Part shown: one piece after another, positions 61,922-64,000 of the stretch
Position numbering within the stretch: the first letter of the stretch is position 1
Layout of the letters: every line of letters begins with the position of its first letter
Assembly: GCA_002943765.1 (NCBI GenBank)
Contig: PQWQ01000031.1
Span: 248,001-312,000 of the forward strand
DNA: 64,000 nt
Reading direction: 5' to 3'
Origin: Psoroptes ovis
Lineage: Eukaryota; Arthropoda; Arachnida; Sarcoptiformes; Psoroptidae
Translations under genes and position numbers: made by a program
The notes under the pieces: model-generated
What the model saw: the letters and a program-made list of their open reading frames with translations, nothing else
Database searches by the model: none
Told to the model about the DNA's origin: nothing

Positions 61922-62424
61922 GAAATGAAATGATGAACGAGCGGTTTAATGCCCCTATACCATTCTTTTATAGGGGAGATTAATAATTCCAATCACGATA
62001 AAATCGCTTTCATAAATTCGATCAAATGTACCAATTTATTGCGATCAAGTACCATTATGTGCAGTTCATCGCTAAGCTTACCCCCGCAACTTACTTCACA
62101 TAAGTGGCGTTGGTAAGCAAAGCGATTACATTCTAGCAACAAGTGCATAGATGTCTGCAAAACGGCACCACAATCACAGTTTGGATGTTCGATTATTCTG
62201 TATTTCCATTTGTAATAATTAAAATTGCCATGACCGGTAATAAACTGTGTTGTCATACCATCTGGAACAATACTTGAAGTAAATTGTTCATTTATAAGGT
62301 TGTCCCATGAGTTCTTGCCGTTTTTCAAATGAAAAAAATTCAAAAAACGGCAAGAACTTATAGGACAACCTAATAGTTTTGTTTTTTGATCATACACACA
62401 CCATTTGTGCGCATGAAACATCAA
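61922..62424 (-). pseudogene. 3' remnant of a non-LTR retrotransposon (jockey/R1-like), interrupted by a MITE
   Basis: Reading leftward, the frame from 62294 to 61993 encodes about 100 residues like the end of a jockey/R1-type ORF2: TTQFITGHGNFNYY, then a Cys-His pattern CDCG...TSMHLLLEC and NRFAYQRHL. This is the zinc-knuckle-like segment downstream of reverse transcriptase. No reverse transcriptase core is present, so the copy is 5'-truncated or decayed. A family A element sits at 62295-62373; the frame reads through it, which makes the ORF look longer. After the stop come a CCCCTATA/TATAGGGG hairpin and a short ATTTC tandem tail near 61922, as expected of a retrotransposon 3' end. Confidence 0.65.
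62295..62373. mobile_element. family A MITE nested in the retrotransposon remnant
   Basis: CATAAG subtype with left GGTTGTCCCATGAGTTCTTG and right CAAGAACTTATAGGACAACC. It lies between two parts of the non-LTR remnant, hence inserted later. Confidence 0.85.
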
Positions 62425-63126
62425 ACTGCTACATTTGACAGTGCTTCGCGCGATACCATTTGTGCGAATGATGAATGAATGAATGTGAAAACATTTTTGA
62501 TCATTTTGTTAAAACACACTTGAAAATGTTTAAATTAATTAATTAATTCAAATTTATTCCTAATTTTTCGTGCTTTACTTTCACCGGAAACTCTAGTTTC
62601 TTCGTAGTTAACAAAGTTAAGGCAGGCAAAACAATTTTTTTGAGCCGATATTACTCAAATATCTTAGATTTTGGCCCTAAATTTTCATCGTTTTCTCTTC
62701 AATCAATGTGAACTCCAATCAATGTGATCATTGTTGGCTCGACGTGTACGTGAAATTTGAAAATTCATTCATAAATTTCACATATTTTCATTCAGAAAAA
62801 TTTACTTTTTACTCATTCCAAATACGATGAGATGAAACAAAAAAAAATTCTATGAATGAAACGTAGTACGCATGCGTACACGAATTTTGTAGTAAAAATT
62901 TTTTTTCATTTTTTTTGAATGAAAACAAAGTACCCGCCCACTTCTTCCGGCTAGCGGTCTTTTGTGCGTACAAAAATCGAAAAAAAATCTTATGAATGAA
63001 TTGTAATTGTGAATCATTCACAGAAAAGAAAAAAATGTAAACAATGGCCAAAATTACACACACACATACACAAATAGATTTTTAAAAAAAAAATGTTTTA
63101 ATCTTAATTTTTATGCATTTTCTTTG

Positions 63127-63193
63127 GGTTCCCCCTGCCGCGGCCAAACACCATGCCAAAACCCCTATTGCCCCACCCCCGAGAAATTATTCT
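63127..63193 (-). other. C-rich patch with G-quadruplex potential on the minus strand
   Basis: The plus strand has CCCCCTG, CCGCGGCC, AACCCC, GCCCC and ACCCCCG runs, so the minus strand carries at least four G-runs, two of them only 1-5 nt apart. Base composition differs sharply from the surroundings. No gene start was found beside it. Confidence 0.4.
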
Positions 63194-63802
63194 CGCCGAT
63201 CATTGTAAAGTGCAAACCTTACAAAACCATACCCCATAAAGAAGTATACGGATAAACTACTGGTGTAAAAAAACAAGCTCACTCATCATTGATGATGATT
63301 AAACTTTGATGTGGCGGCCTTTCTCTTGATTTCCATTAGTTGTGTTTATTTTGGCTTATTGATCGTGTATATTTATCCGGATGCACACACCGGATGTATC
63401 TATGCTTGTTTGTTTGCTGCTTACAGTGTCATTCATCTGTATTTTTTTGAAAGACATTTTTTCTGATATTTCTGTGTGTAACATGTGTGTTTTGATTTGC
63501 CAAGACCCTAGTTTTGTTACGATTTGTTCCGATTTTTTAGGTCTTTTTTCTTTGTCCTTTTTTTTCGTCTTTAGGTATATTTCCGTAGATTTGTTGTTTC
63601 AAAGCATTTTTTACTACACATTTATCATCATTGTCAAATGGGTGTAAAGTTACACTGACACCAACCACCACCGCCACCACCACCACACTATGAATAATCA
63701 TCATCACAAGCAGCCAAAATAATAATCGAACACTGCACATTTTTAGGGTTAGGTAGTAGAAGCAGCAAAAGAATGCCGGTTTCGGTTCAAATTTTTCAGT
63801 AT

Positions 63803-63881
63803 TTTGGTTGTCCCATAAGTTCTTGCCGTTTTTTAGATTTTTTCTATTCGAAAAACGGTAAGAACTTATGGGACAACCTAA
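63803..63881. mobile_element. family A MITE, CATAAG subtype
   Basis: Left TTGGTTGTCCCATAAGTTCT, right AAGAACTTATGGGACAACCT. Arms almost perfect, so probably a recent copy. Confidence 0.85.
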
Positions 63882-64000
63882 AATTTTTTTCTATTTTTTT
63901 TGCTAAAAGATCCTTATATCAGCGTGTGTTCTCAATTTTATTATGGCATGCTCTTCTTGTTGTTGTTGTTGATTCATTGAAAAAAATATTTGCTGATTTT

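Larger units (their letters stand above)
53669..64000. other. 10-kb repeat-rich, gene-poor end region
   Basis: Holds four family A and six family B elements, a non-LTR retrotransposon remnant, a CAGT/CTGT microsatellite, poly(T/A) runs and a C-rich patch near 63127. Open frames are short and unrecognised. The spacing between family B copies from 54.9 to 61.4 kb is often only 1-2 kb. Confidence 0.6.

Noticed and set aside
1..64000. tRNA and rRNA genes
   Set aside because: No paired cloverleaf with a GGTTCRA-type T-loop and no rRNA-like block was seen on either strand. The 48479 element lacks tRNA boxes.

Overview
This window is nuclear DNA of an arthropod, most probably an astigmatan mite of the house-dust-mite type. 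The evidence is strongly AT-rich DNA, arthropod-type genes with AT-rich introns, coding exons full of poly-Gln, poly-Asn, poly-His and poly-Ala runs, and very many short palindromic repeats. The species is inferred from this style, not from a marker gene.

Six protein-coding genes are supported. From left to right they are: (1) a nicotinic acetylcholine receptor alpha subunit, alpha7-like, 3 exons, plus strand, 247-2743; (2) a small amidated-neuropeptide precursor, 2 exons, plus strand, 9788-10665; (3) TAF12, a TFIID/SAGA histone-fold subunit, one exon, minus strand, 16930-18123; (4) seven-up/COUP-TF, an NR2F nuclear receptor, 4 exons, plus strand, 34472-43992; (5) a LUC7-like U1 snRNP factor, 6 exons, minus strand, 48674-50847; (6) an apparently intronless group A bHLH factor, plus strand, 52682-53668. 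They are not an operon or pathway; receptor, neuropeptide, svp and bHLH genes are neural or developmental, while TAF12 and LUC7 are general transcription and splicing factors.

The long spaces between genes (about 18.1-34.4 kb and 53.7-64 kb) hold no convincing gene. They carry two families of miniature palindromic elements. Family A is about 80 bp, with mariner-like ends of the type GGTTGTCC...GGACAACC; 23 copies were found. Family B is about 165 bp, a near-complete palindrome whose arms are built of 21-bp sub-repeats; 17 copies were found. A 2.3-kb satellite of 44-bp monomers, mostly alternating as 88-bp dimers and containing a 661-bp-offset internal duplication, lies at 12.1-14.4 kb. The 3' remnant of a non-LTR retrotransposon at 61.9-62.4 kb carries a nested family A copy.

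The items most worth a second look are: a 1,095-nt open frame inside the svp DBD-LBD intron that joins the downstream exon in frame; the neuropeptide precursor with His-Phe-amide endings; altered pore residues in the acetylcholine receptor; a GC-rich 86-nt structured element beyond the LUC7 3' end; and the hairpin and satellite repeats.
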